A stretch of DNA of 64,000 nucleotides, taken from Acanthosepion esculentum (taxonomy: Eukaryota > Mollusca > Cephalopoda > Sepiida > Sepiidae). Made by a program: the position numbers and the translations under genes. Numbering within the stretch: the first letter of the stretch is position 1; each line of letters begins with the position of its first letter. The notes under the pieces are model-generated. The model worked only from the letters and a program-made list of their open reading frames with translations. It had not been told where the DNA came from and ran no database searches. Location of the stretch: assembly GCA_964036315.1 (NCBI GenBank), contig OZ038495.1:23150121-23214120 (forward strand), in the 5' to 3' direction. Below are positions 1 to 10,090 of this stretch, one piece after another.

Positions 1-818
1 GAATAATGTAGCTGATTATCATACAATTATTTCAGAGGGAGAGAGAGAAAAAGAAAGAACAGCTTTCTAAAACTTTACTCCTGAAAAAAGATCATCCTCC
101 CTGAATCTGTCAGATTGCAAAAGTATAACTGTTCAGATTAAAAATAGATTATATAAATATTATAAATCCAGGACAGAGTGTAGTGTGTGTATTGGTGGGG
201 TGGGGGCCTAAATGTAAAAATTATGAAGGTCAGAGTTGGTGTTCAATATTTGGACAAGGATTTTTGTTTTGAAGTCTAATTCATGATTACTTAGTATTAT
301 TTTGAATTTTTATTTATAAAATTTCTTTTAGAAATTTTAACTTTCTTTGTTTAATTGTGCTTTACCTAAGCAGAATATATGAGCCAATTTAAAAATTACA
401 TACATCTTTTAAGATGATCAACCAGCAAATTACCCACATGGAAAGGAAAGTTATATGCTAATTGTATGAACATTATTAAAAATAATATACAAAATAAATT
501 TCTAATTCTTTTACAGTTATGCATAAAAATAAGCACACTGGAATTATCAATAGTTCTATGTGCAATATCCTTTAAGAACATAGATGATCATAGCCCTCCA
601 CAGAGCTCTTAGCAATACTTATGACCTCTCTGTAGTATTTATTTGCACAAAGCTGTCAGTGAAGAAAGTCAAAATAATTTAAAAAAATATCTGAGATCAT
701 AAATTGTATCACTTTAACAGTAACTAGTCATCTGATAGAACAATTTATTTAACAAAAGTTCAAAAGGAAATTATGAAACAGTAAAAGGGTCCAATCAGTT
801 AATTTCTAAAACAAAGGA
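1..818. other. AT-rich stretch, nothing recognised
   Basis: No coding domain, tRNA-like unit or repeat shared with the rest of the window was recognised. The short open frames here have no family resemblance and look like chance openings in AT-rich DNA. Confidence 0.5.
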
Positions 819-820
819 TA

Positions 821-1690
821 AGATGGGTAAATTGTTGCCATTTTATATTTTTTTATTTCATGTATGCACATTGTTTGTTGTTGATTTTGTCAACTGCACA
901 GTATAGTAGGGTCAGTTGGGCACCATCTGTGAGAAAAAGAGCACTATGACGCAATTCACGCCTCCAGAAATTTGGAAACAGCATGCTGTACTGCTTGGCA
1001 TTTGTGCTGGAATCTCCAATACAAACATTTCAGAGTGTTTGGGTATCAATCTGAGAACAGTGCAGAGAAATCGGAAACAGTTGGATGATTCTAACGGTGA
1101 TTACAAAGGTGTGGCAGCTCAGAAAACTCACTCTGTTCTGATAAGGAAAGAACTCCCAGATTTGTTGATGAGGGCCTCAAACTCAACATGGATGCTGACA
1201 TCAAGTGCCTTGAGGAGGTAGTGCTGCCCTGAGTCAAAACGATGGCTGCTGGAAGACTTTATGTCTAGCAACAGGACTCTTCACCATGCCACACAAACAG
1301 GAAGACCCAGTCATGGCTGTCGGACAATTTCTGCAACTATATCACCCCTTACATCTGACCATCTAACTCTCCAGTTTCCAACCCCTTGGTTCTTATGTGT
1401 GAGGCACAGTAGAGCGAGAGACCAAGAAAACTCCTTGTAACACCAAAGATGAACTTAAGGCAAGGATTCTAGCAGCACTCATCAACTTAAACAACGAGAG
1501 TGTCCAGAAAAGATGCAGCAGATTCCGAAGTCATCTGAAGCCTGTGGTTGAAGCTAATAGCGACTTTATTGAATAAATTTACTCTTTAGCATTTCAAGAT
1601 ATTTTTGTGTAATTTTAGTAAATATATTTGTTAAAACGAGATATATCAGTGTTATTTTCATTTTTGTGTAAGTTGGGCGACAATTTATCC

Positions 1691-1695
<5 letters not shown>
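821..1695 (+). mobile_element. Mariner-like DNA transposon, internally deleted
   Basis: The left end (GATGGGTAAATTGTTGCC from about 823) is repeated inverted at the right end, where the reverse complement reads GATGGATAAATTGTCGCC. TA dinucleotides lie just outside both ends (819-820 and 1696-1697), as expected of Tc1/mariner insertions. The interior encodes pieces of a transposase. At 875 bp it is clearly shorter than the roughly 1.3 kb of an intact mariner, so it is a non-autonomous deletion derivative. The exact tips are uncertain by a few bases, because the right end abuts a (TA)n run. Confidence 0.7.
946..1577 (+). pseudogene. Mariner transposase pseudogene
   Basis: The open part starts at ATG 946 and carries a helix-turn-helix region (about residues 15-45, with EIWKQHAVLLGICAG, then ISECLGINLRTVQR), the DNA-binding end of a mariner transposase. 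After about 80 residues the reading jumps straight into a C-terminal part: IKCLEEVVLP, then in shifted frames QQDSSPCHT (around the second catalytic Asp) and a degenerate DNFCNYITP stretch. The region with the first catalytic Asp is missing and several stops and frameshifts follow, so it cannot make an active enzyme. Confidence 0.75.
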
Positions 1696-1696
<1 letters not shown>

Positions 1697-1730
<34 letters not shown>

Positions 1731-1757
1731 TCCATACAGATTACCATATTGTATCAT

Positions 1758-1811
<54 letters not shown>

Positions 1812-1920
1812 ATACAATATAGTAATCTGTATTGAATTTCAAGGAGGATCCAGATCCAGAGAGAGCTCTATGTCAAAAGACAGAGCAAAATTTTTTTTAT
1901 TTAAAGTCTATCAAACACTT
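1697..1920 (+). repeat. Dispersed repeat with (TA)n hairpin
   Basis: Two (TA)n runs (about 1697-1726 and 1760-1806) surround inverted arms: 1728-1759 is mirrored by 1807-1839, so the second (TA)n run is the loop of a hairpin. The sequence from 1816 on (AATCTGTATTGAATTTC, then CTATGTCAAAAGACAG) reappears in reverse at 10440-10550, so this is a dispersed repeat. No coding capacity is seen. Confidence 0.65.
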
Positions 1921-1968
1921 AAAATCTCATAGGTAATAATTTTTATTTCATGAGATCTCTAAATTTAT

Positions 1969-2006
1969 ATGTATGTGTGTGTGTGTGTATGTGTGTGTGT
2001 GTGTGC
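1969..2006. repeat. (TG)n microsatellite
   Basis: Mostly uninterrupted TG dinucleotides with a few TA interruptions. The open frames running through it are artefacts of the repeat. Confidence 0.85.
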
Positions 2007-2307
2007 ACATAATGGCTGTCTGCTCATATCCAAGTATGCCTGCCTGCTCAGGCACATTTGTGTTTGTTCAACAACCACAGAGTCCACTTATTATGCTGCA
2101 ACTATGCTGAGCAGACCTTGGTTACAGTTTCTGGGAGAAAGGGAGAGAGAGAGAGCATTATCTGGCATGATCAACAGTCTTGCAACTTTATGCTAGCTCA
2201 ACCAACAATGGCTCCAATTGAACAATCAATCAATGGTATAATTTTGTGAATTTCTGAGATCATTTATTATTGCTGACTACTCATCTTGCTTGTTAAGGTT
2301 TTGCCTG

Positions 2308-3178
2308 TTGTACTCTCAAATGTACTGGACAATATCTTCACAGATGTAGAAACTTCAAATGACAGTGATATAGTTCTACTGATGAATGCTGGGAATATCA
2401 TGAATTGAACATCTGAGCAATGAGGAAGGTTTAAGGAAAATAGGATTGGTTTGGTTTGTTTTATGGCATATCAACCTCAATGGGTTATTTAATGCCGACA
2501 AAATTTTTATTGCTGGTAATATATTTTTCTTCAAAAATCTATTTCTGGGAATATTTTTCCTTAAAGAAATCTATAACTGGTCATATTTTTTTCAAAGAAT
2601 GTATAGCTGTTTGTATTCCTGGTATTTTTTTTTTTTTAAGTATTGCTGATAATAATTTTTCCTTTAAAAATTATTGCTGGTAATAATTTTTTTTATTATT
2701 ACAAAGCATTTCTGGTATTAAAACCTATTTTTACACAAGTTTGGGTGTTAACTATTTGCCCATAGCTGAGACCCTAATAGGTGCTAACACCCCCAGGTCA
2801 GGGTGGACCTGAGAACACCAGCAATTAAGAGGTGGTTCCATGCTCCTCAAAACCTCCTGATCAGAGGCCTTGCTGTTGGACGTAGTTTATCTTCTTACTC
2901 AGGACGCAAGGAAAATAGGAACTAAAAGAACACTTATACTTACCAAAAAACATAGCTGAAATGACATAATGAGGAAAAGAGCCTAGAGAATTTAATACTC
3001 ACAGGACATATTGAAAACAATAAAAGCAAAGGAAAATAGTGAGTAATCTTCTTAAGTTTGTGTGAACAAATAGCAGAAGGCTGAGAAAAAGGTTCATATC
3101 TACTTAGAGCAACAAAAGACAGAAAGTTGTGAAGATCTATGATTCTAACATACTGAAGGGACATGACCTATAAAAGAA
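2308..3178 (+). mobile_element. LINE family L 3' fragment, interrupted
   Basis: Degenerate 3' part of a non-LTR retrotransposon ORF. The left part (2308-2445) corresponds to the ...ECWTISSQMK... and FYRRMLRI... segment that is better kept at 16500-16600. The right part (2908-3178) is the final segment ending in an ATAGAAAGTTGTGAAGA-like stretch and a GGACATG tail. The two halves are separated by a 462-bp insertion flanked by a target duplication. Frameshifts and stops abolish coding. Confidence 0.65.
2446..2907 (-). mobile_element. SINE-like insertion with 13-bp target duplication
   Basis: AAGGAAAATAGGA occurs at 2433-2445 and again at 2908-2920, exactly bracketing this segment inside a LINE copy. 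The left end resembles the 3' tail of the window's main SINE (GCATATCAACC, then GGGTTATTTAATGCC). Next come imperfect repeats of an ATTGCTGGTAATAATTTTT-like unit, then a unique segment with the inverted pair GGTGCTAACACCCCCAGGTCAGG / GTGGACC (2790-2815). The 5' head is not the tRNA- or 5S-like head of the other copies and I do not recognise it. Confidence 0.6.
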
Positions 3179-3509
3179 GAAATTAAAGTGCTTCTCATAT
3201 TCAATAATGTTCTCAGAATTTAATATGCACAGACTAGACATTAGGTTTTAAGGCTACAAAATTACACCACATGAATGTAGATGTGTATGTGTTGATTAAG
3301 TATATGAAATCTATCCACTGGTGATGGGTTTAATCCCTTGATTATTGAAATGCATATACTCTGATTCAGTGAAACAGGCAGAAGCAACATCAAAAGGAAT
3401 CAATGGAAAATTAATTAATACAGAAGGTCAACTGTAGATCATAGCATCATTGTGAACTCTGATTTTTTTCTTAGTTGCATCATATGAGCTTTACTAGGAC
3501 TGCATACAG

Positions 3510-3735
3510 TTTTTGAATTCAGAGTTGTTCTTCTCCTAGACTGGTTGCCAACCAAAGCTGAAGAGTAATCTCGCTACTATTTAACCCATAGCTGGTCAAA
3601 GAAGTGATGGCTCTATAACTTTTCCAAAGGTATTTGAATGTAAGTGAATGTAACGAACTCAACTGGAATTTGAACTTGGGTCTTCGATTTCACTTTCCAA
3701 ACTGCTATTCATTACAGTTCCTGCACATGACAAAT
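3510..3735 (-). mobile_element. tRNA-headed SINE, type B body
   Basis: Read on the minus strand it starts with a degenerate tRNA-like head (TAATGAATAGCAGTTTGGAA, then a B-box-like TTCAAATTCCAG), continues through the TACATTCACTTACATTC and CTATGGGTTAAATAG core shared with the other SINEs, and ends in a different 3' part (CTTTGGTTGGCAACCAGTCT). Copies with this 3' part also lie near 29.1, 30.7 and 48.3 kb. Confidence 0.65.
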
Positions 3736-4340
3736 AACTAGTACAAGATATCCCCTTATAGAGAAAAGGGCTTAGTTTGAAATTCTGAGGTAGTTACCAG
3801 AGATAACAGGCACCTTTAGAAGAATGGAGAGTACAACAGCTGAAATGTGATTATAACAACAAAGACACCAGTTAAAATAAATCAGTACACAATAACAAAA
3901 CAGATCGTGGAAACAAAATCACTTCATTTATTAGTCAATATCACTTGTTAATACAGACATGTTTATATTCAACAGTAAAATAGCATAATTAATGCAGCTA
4001 TGCATGATGAAACAGTGTTAATACTTTGTTTCATTCATATCCTTTGTCTATCATCTCAAGGGAATAGTGTTGTTTTATTAGTATAATATTCCCCTATTCT
4101 TTGAAAATTTTTGCCTATCAAGGGAACAAATAAAATCAGTTTAAATCTAGACAGGCATAAACATGTGATATGATCTACACAAATGATTCCAAATAAAATT
4201 ATCAAATAATCAATATCACAAAATTATAAGCAAGAACCAACTTAAAAAAAAAATAAGAGATGGGATTTGAGAATATAAAGGCAACAAAGAAAGAAACAGA
4301 AAAGAAAATTGTAAAGTATCAGTATATATAATAAGTCAAA
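3736..4340. other. No gene; small foldback-like fragment
   Basis: At about 3823-3870 the text GAGTACAACAGCTGAAATGTG, followed by AACAACAAAGA, resembles one arm of the foldback elements described below. The rest is AT-rich with nothing recognised. Confidence 0.4.
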
Positions 4341-4342
4341 TG

Positions 4343-4481
4343 GGGCACTTTGACGTGGTGTAATGGTTAGCAAGCTTGCTTTACTAGATCTATTATGACT
4401 GAATAGTGAGTTCGATCCTCACTGAGTGCTCCACACTTTCAGCCATGTGCCACATCTAAGCTATGCTTAGAAAATCATTTT
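4343..4481 (+). mobile_element. tRNA-like SINE, type C, tandem copy 1
   Basis: A tRNA-like unit begins GGGCAC and contains GGTGTAATGGTTAGCAAG (A-box region) and GAGTTCGATCCTC (B-box region), closing with GTGCTCC. A roughly 50-bp tail follows. The same 139-bp unit follows immediately. The long segment between anticodon-like stem and B box, and the unusual loop, argue against a functional tRNA gene. Confidence 0.65.
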
Positions 4482-4620
4482 GGGCACCTCAAGGCGGTGT
4501 AATGGTTAGCAAGCTTGTCTTGCTAGAACAATTATGACTGAATGGGGAGTTTGATCCTTGCTGGGTGCCCCATACTTTCAACCTTGTTCCATATCGAAGC
4601 TATGCTTGGAAAAATGCTAT
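4482..4620 (+). mobile_element. tRNA-like SINE, type C, tandem copy 2
   Basis: Second copy of the 139-bp unit. The tRNA-like part (4482-4570, 89 nt) has a perfect 7-bp acceptor-type pairing (GGGCACC with GGTGCCC), an AGCAAG/CTTGCT hairpin in the anticodon position, and the B-box-like GAGTTTGATCCTTG. It is better paired than copy 1. No normal anticodon loop with U33 is seen, so I call it a pol III-type repeat head rather than a tRNA gene. Confidence 0.65.
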
Positions 4621-4797
4621 TTGCTATAATAAGCCAAATGTTTGTTAGGTCTGTAACATTTTATTGTAATAGAGTTATCTCCCTTGTATTGATTACACAA
4701 GATAGCTGTGTCTTTGTTATGACAATGGAATACTGTGCTGTTAAAGGAGTTAAAAAAAAACTGCCCCATGATATGGTTGAGTACAATAATAATTGGA

Positions 4798-5186
4798 TTG
4801 ATCAATTTGTTTCTTTTGGGCTTATCAATCTTTTGTAGGTATTTAAAGCCAGAAAATATTTTTAGATCATAAGAATTTTGGGGGATTATAATGATTTACT
4901 GATACAAGTCCTACTAATTAACCCATATCCGGGGAGAAGAGGTGGATTCATATACTTCCCAAGGGTACATGCACATAAGTGAATATAATGAACCTGACTG
5001 AAATTGGAACTCTGCTCTCTGGTTTCAAATTTCAAACTATTATCTATTATACCACAAGCACATCTAAACTTAGATCACCTGGTATTTCCAAGCAGTCACC
5101 CATCTAGGTAGTGACCAGGTTTGACATTTCTTAACTTTGGTGATGATACGAAAACCAGTGTTTCAATGTGATATGGCTGTAAGCCC
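4798..5186 (-). mobile_element. Full-length 5S/tRNA chimeric SINE
   Basis: A 14-bp target duplication, CAATAATAATTGGA, flanks it exactly (4784-4797 and 5187-5200). On the minus strand it starts with a complete 5S rRNA-like sequence (5186 down to about 5066, 121 nt, beginning GGCTTACAGCCATATCAC). Next comes a tRNA-like segment (TAATAGATAATAG... with CCAATTTCAGTCAGG), then the shared core (CTTATGTGC, CCTCTTCTCCCC) and a 3' tail ending GATAAGCCCAAAAGAAACAAATTGATC. It would be transcribed from internal pol III promoters and mobilised by a LINE; no partner with a matching tail is visible here. Confidence 0.85.
5066..5186 (-). repeat. 5S rRNA-like SINE head
   Basis: The reverse complement follows 5S rRNA from its first bases (GCTTACAGCCATA) through the internal-promoter A-box region (CCAAAGTTAAGAAATGTC), the C-box region (TAGATGGGTGACTGC) and the closing stem (GGTGATCTAAGTTT). 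Length (121 nt) equals that of normal 5S rRNA. It differs from genuine 5S at many sites and is fused to a SINE body, so it is a 5S-derived promoter, not a 5S gene. Confidence 0.85.
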
Positions 5187-5269
5187 CAATAATAATTGGA
5201 AAAATATATTTAAAGATTTAGAAGTGAAAACATAAGCATACTAAGGAAATATGCCTTAATTTTTTAACT

Positions 5270-5935
5270 TCTGTGTGCAGTATCTCTTCAGGATGTTGGC
5301 AATCATGGCTCTCCACAATTTCTTGACTTTTATAGATATTAATTTCTTTTTTCTATCTCTCCTAAACCATGCATTTACTCAAGCTTGCTAGGTAGGTTAT
5401 ACATTGTTTTCCTATGTCTCTCTTGCCTTCAATCTGTCTCATGAGTATCAAATTTTTCAAACCATCTTTCCTCATTATGTACCCTAGAAATTTCTCTTGC
5501 TCATGTTAAGTGTCCTTTTTGTTTCCATTTTCTCTAAAATTTCATTTTTGTTCATATGTTTAGTCCATGATATTCTCAGCTTCCTTCTGTAGAACCAGAA
5601 TTTTGTTGCTTCTTCATCTGTGAGGAAACTATCTAGCATTGACTGCCATATAGTAAGACTGATATTACATAACAGTTCAGTACTTGTTCTCTTTGTTTCT
5701 AATAAAATTTTTCTATTTTTTAATACTCTGCTTAGCTTTTGGAAAGCACTACCCCAGTATGCCTTCAGGTTTCAGTGCTGCACTTTCCATTCCCTGTTAA
5801 AACACTTCCCAGATATTTAATTTGTTATACTTGTTTGATTTTGGTATCTTCAATTTTTAATTTGCATGTTGGGCTGTTCCTTTTGTTGACAGCTATGCAT
5901 CCTGTCTTCTTGCAATTTATGTTTAATCCTTTCTT
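5270..5935 (-). mobile_element. LINE family L 3' fragment
   Basis: Antisense copy of the 3' coding region. The C-terminal end reads from about 5325 (a WRAMIAN-type motif, found as AATCATGGCTCTCCACAA on the plus strand). Upstream are segments matching FYRRM... and FKYLGSVL... of the better copy at 61.1-61.9 kb, and at 5825-5935 a short frame ...CKKTGCIAVNKR... precedes them. Stops and frameshifts are frequent. Confidence 0.7.
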
Positions 5936-5970
5936 TTCCTTTCCTTTTTCCTTTCCTTTTTCCTTTCCTT
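5931..5970. repeat. Polypyrimidine TTTCC repeat
   Basis: Three to four imperfect CTTTTCCTTTCCTTTTTC-type units inside the LINE fragment. A small local expansion. Confidence 0.7.
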
Positions 5971-6469
5971 CACTAGAAATCAATATAAAGAGAGTGTTTG
6001 CATAAGAACATATGAGAAAGGAAACAGAATTAATCAATTTGATTTAGTTTTTATTCTATCTATCGACTGATTTCCTTGTCTTTGTTGTTCTGATCAATTT
6101 TTAGGCTGCTGTATACTCTAGCTTTCCTTGAATGTCAAACAGAATGCTTTATTTGATTGGTCAAGATTTGCTGTCCTCATTACTATAGCTGTAACATCCA
6201 GGGTCCTTCTTAGAGAAACACTGCATATGCTACATTCAGATCATCCAATCATTAGGCCAAGCACATATATCACCATTATGATTGTCACATGTTAAAACCA
6301 AATAAGTTTAAGGCCTCAAAAATTACTGTTTGATTTTCTGTACAGTTAAACCAAAGAGATGGTCAAAGCTCACCTGGTTCCTGGAAGGTTCAATTCTTGT
6401 ACAGAAAGATGGAGACAGTGATTGGCACCATAAGGGAAAAATTGATGGGTACAATTTATTGGACATAAG

Positions 6470-6545
6470 CATATACCCATGGATCAAATAAAAGGGTCTC
6501 TTCAAAAATCACTGAAGAAAGCTTGTGAGAGTACAACAGCTGAAG
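6470..6545 (+). repeat. Foldback-element arm fragment
   Basis: The order AAATAAAAGGGTCTCTTC, then CTGAAGAAAGCTTGTGAG, then GTACAACAGCTGAAGC parallels the right arm of the foldback element at 59100-59165 (AATAAAGGGTTCAG, CTGAAGAAGGCC, GTACAACAGCCGAAAC). The left arm is missing, so this is a partial copy. Confidence 0.45.
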
Positions 6546-6600
6546 CATTGTGGGAAAAAAATGGTTCAAATGAATCAATGTTATAAAAGTAATAGTATAA

Positions 6601-6605
6601 TAATA

Positions 6606-6640
<35 letters not shown>

Positions 6641-6642
6641 AA
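6601..6642. repeat. (ATG)n microsatellite
   Basis: About eleven uninterrupted ATG/GAT triplets. The methionine run in the translated frame is a consequence of this repeat and not a protein feature. Confidence 0.9.
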
Positions 6643-6821
6643 TTAAGACATGGACTAATTCAGTTTTATTAAACTGTTATAGAAAATGTCATGACATTTT
6701 CAATATGAAAACAGTTAAAAAAACACAATTTTGTATATTTTTAAAACTGTGAAAAGTTACATCACATATTAGCTTGAATTGTCTTCCAGAGCATCACAAC
6801 ATTATGTGTTTATTTATGATT

Positions 6822-7440
6822 CTTTTAATCATTTCACCCCAAACAAAGCAATAAAGCAAGGCACTGGGGCATAAGAAGTTACCGAATATTAGAGAATATG
6901 AGAAAAACTACTATTAAAGAGAGAGTACAATAAAAGAATAAGAAGACAGAAGATAATGATTGACATTGCATTTAAATTTTTGAAGATCAAAGTTGACTGA
7001 GAAACAAAAATCCAGGAGAGAGTTCCAAAAGCAAGAATTGCGAGAGAAGAAACTGTTAGCATAGAACTTACATTGAGAACATTTCAACTGAAAAATGATC
7101 AGACCTCACTGCCAAACTAGTACTTCACTTAAATTCATAAAGTCTAGGTACCATAAAGGAAAGTTCATCAGAATAATTATCATGTGGAAAGTGAGTGAAG
7201 CCAAAATGCCAAGTCAGGACCAATAACATTGCAGATTCTTTGTATTTAATCAAGAATCTCTAAATATATAGCAGGAGCACCAGACCAGATGTGGAATCCA
7301 TATATAAAGCAAGGTTGAATAGTAGAATTATAAATATGTATGATAGATTCTGGTGAGAAAAAAATGTCTAGCATGTCACAGTGAACCAATTTTATTAGCT
7401 GCTATCCTTACCTGGTCTGCAGTTGATTTTGCCTTATTAT
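6822..7440 (-). mobile_element. Jockey-like LINE (family J) 3' fragment
   Basis: Antisense copy of the last part of a Jockey-type reverse transcriptase ORF. On the minus strand the order is an ...ARAANKIGSL... segment, FTVE-, SFF-type and LWNSL-type patches, then FDLQKFKCN (plus-strand mirror around 6970-6995), followed by a non-coding tail ending GGGGTGAAATGATTAAAA. It is truncated at the 5' side, as is usual for LINE copies, and is broken by stops. Confidence 0.7.
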
Positions 7441-8224
7441 AAGTGTTTTATATAATCTTACTGATGGCTCATGTATGGTATTTTATTACACTAACCCCAG
7501 GCCCCATTTTTTAACAAATTATATACATTGGTGCACTGAGAGTTTGCCTTAAGATTAGGTAATTTTCTTTTTTTAATTCCTGATTTATTTCCCATTCAAT
7601 ACATGTTCATACTGTTTATAGTTTAAAGATCCTTTGTCTTTTTTAAGAGTTTCAAAAGATCACTAAAATAAACTAAGTTGAGTTCTTTGGCTTCCTTGGG
7701 TAAGGAAAAATTATTTTCTAGCATGCATTATTTACTGATTCAAAGTAATATATAACAGACTCTCAGGTGAATACTGCCTGAACATAACAATTTTAATATC
7801 TTCTTCAAGTCAAGGATCAATTGCTACCTGTCCTACTTATCCTGATAATCTTCTCTTCCTACCACTTCCTATTTCATTCATATCACTCCATTCATCATAA
7901 AAAATTTAACAGTAACCCTCAATCATGTTTCTTGAACCTTGTGTTGGGAGAACTTTAGTATAAAGAAAAAAATAAAAGGATAATTTTTATATTTCAAGCA
8001 TTTTGAATCTTGTCCACTACTTACTGATAAATATGTTTCCGGAGGCAAAAATATTGCTGCCCTCTTCATTAAAGTGTAATGGCTACTATGTATACAGGAT
8101 ATGCCAAGTATTTGAGAACATATCTTTAGCAAGCCATAAAGGAAAGATGACATAACATGTCAGGCAGCATGTGCCAGATTTTAACAAACTCATTTCTCTT
8201 TCAGACATATCAAGAGCATTAACA
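7441..8224. other. No feature recognised
   Basis: AT-rich DNA without a recognisable domain. A frame of 76 codons on the minus strand (7923-8153) has no family resemblance. Confidence 0.45.
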
Positions 8225-8800
8225 TGACAGCTTTTAATCTGACATAAGAAATGAAAAGACACACCATGCTAATGGTACTAGCTGTCGACTACAGGAATTC
8301 ATAGATAGCCAGCTTCTTGAAATTGGCATGGTGAATAGGCAGAATGACAGTTGGCTCTGTGCAGACACCACAGAGCTATCCAAGGGGATACACACTGACT
8401 TCTTATAGCCATTGATGGTCATGGGAGTCAAGAGCAGTAAGGGCAATATCATACCACTCCATTTCTTACCGGAGGGCCTCAGAGTCAGCGCTGAAGTTCT
8501 GGACAAAGTGTTGAATCTTTGCATTGAGTAGATGGATGTACATGTTCCAGTAGAACTCTTCTCCCGTCTATATCACTCACAATATATGGCCTCCTACCTC
8601 TCCTAATTTGAATCCCCTGAACCACTACATCTGGGACATCATCAATCAACAGTTCCACTATGAAGGAATAGTTGAAGGTTACCAGCCTGGATAGTATGAC
8701 CAACATAAATAAGAACCTCCTAATCAGAGCATGAAGCTGCTTTCAAGCCCACAAAGTCTATCCTTTATGCTAAGGACAGTTTTTATTGAAGAATCATTTC
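8225..8800 (+). pseudogene. Second mariner transposase pseudogene
   Basis: Across several frames the plus strand reads NRQNDSWLCADTTEL, then FLPEGLRVSAEVL, then IWPPTSPNLNPLNHYIWDI. These correspond to the middle and C-terminal catalytic region of a mariner transposase; the SPDLNP motif is altered to SPNLNP and the following Asp/Glu position to Asn. The N-terminal DNA-binding part is not seen. Open frames on the minus strand here are shadows. Confidence 0.7.
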
Positions 8801-9144
8801 TATTGTTCTAAATTGAATATGTCTACAATTTAAAAAAACGTAAAGATATACTGATGTTTATATTTATCTCTGCTTTCCTTTATAATTCGTGTTCAGTTAC
8901 CATGTATTTTTACTGCTTATTAAGGTATCACTTGTGTTTAAATATTCAGACAATGCCTAAATATATGTGTATTTTAAATCCTTAATATAATTTTAACATG
9001 TAATAAATATTGTCATGAAGTTCAAAGAATAACATAGAAAAAATGTATAAATGAATAAATGTTCAATGATTATTCAACAAATTTTTCTGAAAAGATACCC
9101 ATATTCATTTTTAATCTGTCATAGTTTGATTTTTTTATTTTAAA

Positions 9145-9215
9145 ATTAAAGTAGGAGTGGTTAGTGTACTTGTTGTGCAAACAATAGACAATGAATTCAT
9201 CCCTTATTTTGAGTT
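9145..9215 (+). repeat. Possible tRNA-like SINE remnant
   Basis: GGAGTGGTTAGTGTACTTG resembles an A-box region, and GAATTCATCCC about 40 bases later resembles a B box. No acceptor-type pairing was found, so this is only suggestive. Confidence 0.3.
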
Positions 9216-9589
9216 ATTTTTATTCTAGCATGGCTCAACAAATAATTATTTATAAAGACAGAAATGAATGTCTGACAGAAAACAAGTAACTACAGACTGT
9301 TAATATATTGATTTGTTTCCTTTTTATGTATTTAGTAAATCCTAAAAGATAGTTGTGATATTAATTTAGTATTTGTATCCCAACAGACTAAAATCAGAAA
9401 TAGTAAAATTAAAATCTAATTTGGAAAAACACAAGCTAAAAATGTATCAATATTTTATGATCAGCAATCTTAACTTTATTTTTTAATTTATAAAAATAAA
9501 TTATCTTTTTAGAATCTCATATGAGGCAAAAAACTAACCAATATGTAAAGTATCAGGTTTTGTTTTTCTTTTGCTATGTGCCACAACCA

Positions 9590-9890
9590 TTCAAGACCTA
9601 GGTGATCATAACTCTCTACAACTTTCTATCAAGTGTGGCTCTTAGCAGTTTTCTCCCTTTGCTAAGGCTCCCATCCATCATTCTGCCATCTATTCACACA
9701 AGCTCATCAAGTAAGTAGCTTGCTGCCTTCCTCTATCTCTCTTGCCCTTAATATGCCTTGTGAGGGTTAAATTTTCCAAGCTCTTCTTCCTCATTATGCG
9801 TCCAAAGAATTTCAGCTGTCTTCTTGAATTTGAGTATAAGCATTGTTTCTGTTGACATTATCTTTAAGACTTCCTTGTTGCGGGTCTTGT
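9590..9890 (-). mobile_element. LINE family L 3' fragment
   Basis: The plus strand shows GATCATAACTCTCTACAAC, then CTTGCCCTTAATATGCC, then CCTCATTATGCGTCC. These are antisense marks of the L-family C-terminus also seen at 5.3, 33.5, 43.8 and 59.9 kb. Only the last roughly 300 bp are present. Confidence 0.65.
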
Positions 9891-10020
9891 TACACACTCA
9901 AATTCCACACCTAATTTAAGTAAAATGCATTTTTAAGATAAAATGTTGATTATTTTATCCCCATGTTAAACTGACCTTGTGTCACATCCTGACTCAGTGG
10001 AGCGTCAAGTAAACAAACAA

Positions 10021-10090
10021 ACATACATATATATAGAGAGATAAAGAGAGAGAGAGAGAGAGAGAGGTGTGTGTGTGTGTGTGTGTATAG
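10021..10090. repeat. Compound (TA)(GA)n(GT)n microsatellite
   Basis: Short TA run followed by about twelve GA and about ten GT dinucleotides, a typical compound microsatellite. Confidence 0.9.

Noticed and set aside
6525..6752. Protein with a methionine run
   Set aside because: The frame is produced by the (ATG)n microsatellite.
8234..8706. Two overlapping minus-strand genes
   Set aside because: They are antisense shadows of a plus-strand mariner transposase pseudogene.
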